Below are positions 6,208 through 8,442 of a DNA stretch of 8,442 bases, in pieces. Both the position numbers and the translations under genes were made by a program. Source of the stretch: JBKEBX01 sp047974615 (GTDB taxonomy: Bacteria > Bacillota > Clostridia > Lachnospirales > CAMZNU01); assembly GCA_047974615.1 (NCBI GenBank), contig JBKECM010000079.1, positions 1 to 8,442 of the forward strand, given 5' to 3'. The first letter of the stretch is position 1, and each line of letters begins with the position of its first letter. The notes beneath the pieces are model-generated. The model was given only the letters and a program-made list of their open reading frames with translations, ran no database searches and was not told the DNA's origin.

Positions 6208-6212
6208 CCTCC
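6208..6212 (-). promoter_or_regulatory. Ribosome binding site that sets the PepSY lipoprotein start
   Basis: GGAGG on the minus strand, 8 nt before the ATG at 6199. The in-frame ATG at 6212-6214 touches this site, so the shorter protein, which begins with a classical MKK signal peptide, is preferred. Confidence 0.75.
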
Positions 6213-6240
6213 ATATTTAACTTTTTTTATTTATAAACTT

Positions 6241-6269
6241 ATTGTAACATTTATTTGTTAGAATAACAT
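6241..6269 (-). promoter_or_regulatory. Possible promoter and regulator site of the PepSY gene
   Basis: In the 80-bp gap after the kinase gene, the minus strand has an extended -10, TGT TACAAT (6241-6249), but no good -35. The pentamer TAACA/TGTTA occurs three times around it (6245-6249, 6256-6260, 6264-6268); the outer two are direct repeats 19 bp apart. A poor -35 with repeats beside it suits an activated promoter, perhaps bound by the neighbouring response regulator. This is speculative. Confidence 0.35.
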
Positions 6270-6279
6270 TAGAGAAAAA

Positions 6280-7635
6280 TTAATTTTTATTTTTATAAAA
6301 TTTCACAGTAAAAGTACTTCCTAAATCTAATTCACTATTTACTTCTACAGTACCATTATGAAACTCAGCAATTTGTTTAACCATAGCTAGACCTAAACCA
6401 AGTCCTTTATTATCATTTCTAGATTTATCAACACGATAAAATCTATTCCATATATGTACAATATCATCTTTACTGATACCTATACCATTGTCTTTTACGG
6501 AAAAAAATATATATTCCGAATTTTCTTCTAAAGAAACATTAATTGTTCCATTTTCTTTTCCATAACGAAAAGCATTTTGAACAAGATTTTGAACTAATCT
6601 CGTTATTAGGGATATGTTAGCTTCCAAAAATATATTTTCTTCTATATTTTTATATAAAGAAATTTGTTTTACATCAATAAGTGCATATTCGTCACAAACA
6701 CTATTAATAATTTTACTTAAATCCATTTTTTGATAATCAATTTTTTCTATGTTTTGTTCAATCCTTGTAAATTGAAGTAAAGTCTCAATCAATCTTGACA
6801 TACGATATCCTTGTTTTTGTATTGCTCCAATAGCTTCATAAAGTTCATCTATGTTTGTAGCATTTTCGAATGCATAATCGCATTGTGCAAGTATTATAGT
6901 TAAAGGAGTTCGAAGTTCATGTGAAGCATCTGATGTAAAGTTACGTTCTGCTTCAAAATTATTTTCTAATTGTTTAAACATGTTATTAAATGTTAAAGCA
7001 AGATAATAAAGTTCGTCTTTATTTTCATTTAAAATAATTCGTTTTGATAAATCTCCACTTTTTTCTATATCTTCTGCCATTTCACTAATTTTTTTAATAG
7101 GTTTAAGAGAATGTTTTGCAATAAAATAACCACCAACGGAAGCAAATACTATTAAAAAAGGTAATACTATGAATAATGATTGATACATTACTGAAGATGA
7201 AATAGTATTTTGGTTTTCTTGAACAATTCCTCTTAACCATATATCAGGTTCGTTTTCTTCATAAATAAGTCTATCGTAGAAAAAATAATTCACATCACTA
7301 GTATAAATAGTTCTAAGTGTACCATCTTCAAATTCTTCTAAATTAAGTTTATCATAATCTGTATAACCACTATATTGATTACCATTATTATCGTATATTA
7401 AGCAGTTTACTCCTTTTTTAAAATAGTCAAAATCGTTATCAATATCAATTTCTCCATCATCATACTCAATCTCTCTAACATTTTCATTAACAACGTCAAT
7501 AAGTGTATTTTTTGTTTGTGATGTTGAAGTATTATTTGAAACAAAAAACAACAAAGCTAAAATAATTACTGATAAAATTATAATAAAAAAAGTAAACCAA
7601 ATTGTTATTCTTAATTTAATACTTAATCTTTTCAT
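6280..7635 (-). CDS. Membrane sensor histidine kinase of an OmpR-type two-component system
   Basis: A 451-residue kinase of standard architecture. Helix 1 (about 10-32); an outer sensor region (about 33-148) rich in Asp and Glu; helix 2 (about 152-173); a HAMP linker (about 174-226). The phospho-acceptor box is SHELRTP with His239. The ATPase domain has an N box with NAFRYG (Asn354), G1 DNGIGI (382-387), FYRVDKSR (399-406) and G2 GLGLGLA (411-417). All catalytic motifs are intact, so it should autophosphorylate and act on the regulator encoded just upstream. Its ATG overlaps the regulator's stop by 4 nt (ATGA, 7632-7635), indicating translational coupling. Length and layout resemble ArlS/CutS-type kinases, but the ligand cannot be named. 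The acidic outer domain may suit cations or cationic peptides; that is inference. Confidence 0.94.
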   Translation of the reverse strand: MKRLSIKLRITIWFTFFIIILSVIILALLFFVSNNTSTSQTKNTLIDVVNENVREIEYDDGEIDIDNDFDYFKKGVNCLIYDNNGNQYSGYTDYDKLNLEEFEDGTLRTIYTSDVNYFFYDRLIYEENEPDIWLRGIVQENQNTISSSVMYQSLFIVLPFLIVFASVGGYFIAKHSLKPIKKISEMAEDIEKSGDLSKRIILNENKDELYYLALTFNNMFKQLENNFEAERNFTSDASHELRTPLTIILAQCDYAFENATNIDELYEAIGAIQKQGYRMSRLIETLLQFTRIEQNIEKIDYQKMDLSKIINSVCDEYALIDVKQISLYKNIEENIFLEANISLITRLVQNLVQNAFRYGKENGTINVSLEENSEYIFFSVKDNGIGISKDDIVHIWNRFYRVDKSRNDNKGLGLGLAMVKQIAEFHNGTVEVNSELDLGSTFTVKFYKNKN

Positions 7636-8306
7636 TGTTCTACCTTCATTGTATAGCCGATACCACGAACGGTATGAATAAGCTTTACTTTATGTCCCTC
7701 ATCTATTTTTTTTCTTAAATAAGTAATATAAACATCAACTACATTTGTACCACCTTCATAGTCATAATTCCAAACGTTATCTTCGATTTTTTGTCTTGAT
7801 AAAATCTTATTTTTATTTCTTAATAAATATTCTAATAAAGTATATTCTAAAGCTGTTAAAGATATTTCATTGTCACCTCTTGTGACAATGTGTGTTTCAA
7901 TATTTAAGGTTAAATCTTCCAGTGTATATATATTTGTTGGATTTCCAGAAATGGTTCTTGTCAAAACACGTATTCTAGCCATTAATTCATCAAAGGAAAA
8001 TGGTTTTGTTAAATAATCATTTGCACCAATATCAAGACCATTAACTTTATCTACTATTGAATCTTTAGCAGTTAAAAAAATAATTGGCGTTAGATTATTT
8101 TTTTGTCTTAATTTTTTAACAGTCTCAATTCCATTTAGTTTTGGCATCATAATATCCATTATAGCAACATCATAATTTATTGTTTCTAAATATTCTAAAG
8201 CTTCTTCACCATCGAAGCAACTATCAACAGCATAACCTTCGGTATGTAATTTTTTCATAATTATATCATTCAAGTCAATATTATCTTCTACAATTAAAAT
8301 ACGCAT
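7632..8306 (-). CDS. OmpR/PhoB-family response regulator
   Basis: A 224-residue DNA-binding regulator. The receiver domain has the acidic pocket (Glu7, Asp8), phospho-acceptor Asp51 in IMDIMMPKLNG, Thr79 in FLTA, and Lys101 in LTKPFSFDEL. The C-terminal winged helix (about 125-220) includes TALEYTLLEYLLRN, the recognition region VVDVYITYLRKKI and the ending IHTVRGIGYTM. All key residues are present, so it should work. The start codon ATG at 8306 has AGAGGTG (8311-8317) 4 nt upstream. It is the first gene of a regulator-kinase-PepSY lipoprotein block. An insertion sequence appears to begin about 4 nt beyond the ribosome binding site, so the gene's native promoter is displaced or lost and its expression may now depend on the inserted DNA. 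Confidence 0.95.
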   Translation of the reverse strand: MRILIVEDNIDLNDIIMKKLHTEGYAVDSCFDGEEALEYLETINYDVAIMDIMMPKLNGIETVKKLRQKNNLTPIIFLTAKDSIVDKVNGLDIGANDYLTKPFSFDELMARIRVLTRTISGNPTNIYTLEDLTLNIETHIVTRGDNEISLTALEYTLLEYLLRNKNKILSRQKIEDNVWNYDYEGGTNVVDVYITYLRKKIDEGHKVKLIHTVRGIGYTMKVEQ

Positions 8307-8310
8307 ACTA

Positions 8311-8328
8311 CACCTCTTTTAGAGGGTG
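8311..8328 (-). promoter_or_regulatory. Response-regulator ribosome binding site inside a potential hairpin
   Basis: On the minus-strand transcript the Shine-Dalgarno AGAGGTG (8311-8317) can pair with CACCCTCT (8321-8328) just upstream. This gives 7 base pairs with one bulged C and a 3-nt loop. The upstream arm is the tip of the adjacent insertion sequence. The hairpin would hide the ribosome binding site. Confidence 0.5.
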
Positions 8329-8442
8329 CTGAAAAAGTCCAAAAAGAAAAAAATATTACTAATGATAATGGCACGAAAATAGTGAGATAGCATAAAATCA
8401 GCGAGGAACGAGTGCTAATTTTATGCGACATGCAAGATGATT
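8321..8442. mobile_element. Terminal part of a second insertion sequence
   Basis: A sequence beginning GAGGGTGCTGAAAAAGTCC, which looks like an IS terminal inverted repeat (perhaps IS1182-like, recalled and not searched), abuts the response regulator leader and runs off the window. The boundary is 8321-8324. Inside is a 13-bp hairpin with one mismatch (8390-8402 with 8414-8426, 11-nt loop), a common feature of IS ends. Base composition changes here too, with GC-richer words such as GAGGAACGAGTGC. No transposase coding part lies within the window. It differs in sequence from the element at the left edge. Confidence 0.55.
8390..8426. repeat. Subterminal hairpin of the right-hand insertion sequence
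   Basis: GCATAAAATCAGC (8390-8402) and GCTAATTTTATGC (8414-8426) pair over 13 positions with one mismatch, around an 11-nt loop. There is no T tract, so it is not a simple terminator. It may limit transcription into or out of the element, or take part in transposase binding. Confidence 0.6.

Noticed and set aside
8294..8431. A 45-codon minus-strand open frame running from the IS end into the response regulator start (hydrophobic product beginning MSHKIST)
   Set aside because: No ribosome binding site is visible before its ATG and the composition looks like incidental translation of an IS end. If it were translated, it could open the hairpin over the regulator's ribosome binding site, but I cannot support it as a gene.
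1..8442. A composite transposon bounded by the two insertion sequences
   Set aside because: The two edge elements differ in sequence, and the left one is decayed, so they are unlikely to move the interval together.

Overview
The window looks like chromosomal DNA of a very AT-rich, low-GC Gram-positive bacterium (Bacillota). The evidence is strong GGAGG-type ribosome binding sites, sigma-A-like promoters with 17-bp spacers, a lipoprotein with a classical lipobox, and an OmpR-type two-component system. A clostridial or Tissierellia-like host, or a Gemella-like one, would fit. The genus cannot be fixed from this sequence alone.

Layout, left to right. Positions 1-~498 hold the 5' part of a decayed IS5-type insertion sequence on the minus strand, with its start codon lost and the frame broken. 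Positions 499-744 are non-coding and contain a bidirectional terminator. Positions 745-3687 are a minus-strand block: cadC (ArsR/SmtB metal sensor), a stand-alone heavy-metal-associated (HMA) domain protein, cadA (Zn/Cd/Pb P1B-2 ATPase) and a PhnB-like VOC protein that also has its own promoter. Positions 3688-4023 are a divergent control region. It carries the cadC promoter with a perfect inverted-repeat operator, and the promoter of a plus-strand CaCA-family Na+/Ca2+ exchanger (4024-4968). Two stacked bidirectional hairpin terminators (4973-5073) separate the exchanger from a second minus-strand block: an OmpR-family response regulator (7632-8306), its histidine kinase (6280-7635, ATGA overlap) and a lipoprotein with four PepSY repeats (5153-6199). 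A second, different insertion-sequence end (about 8321-8442) abuts the response regulator's ribosome binding site.

How the genes work together. The cad block is a self-regulated detoxification operon. CadC should sit on the operator just downstream of its -10 box and leave when Cd/Pb/Zn binds. CadA then pumps the metal out, and the separate HMA protein probably stands in for the N-terminal HMA domain that CadA lacks. The divergent exchanger adds a second cation export route. In the right-hand block a membrane kinase with an acidic outer domain probably senses an envelope signal, and the acidic PepSY lipoprotein is its likely output or partner.

Most of this is recognisable biology, and I found no clear undescribed system. 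The observations most worth a second look are the insertion sequence landing about 4 bp from the response regulator's Shine-Dalgarno sequence, where its tip can pair with that site; the recent 264-bp-period duplication inside the PepSY lipoprotein; and the split HMA/CadA arrangement under a CadC that keeps both metal-site signatures.
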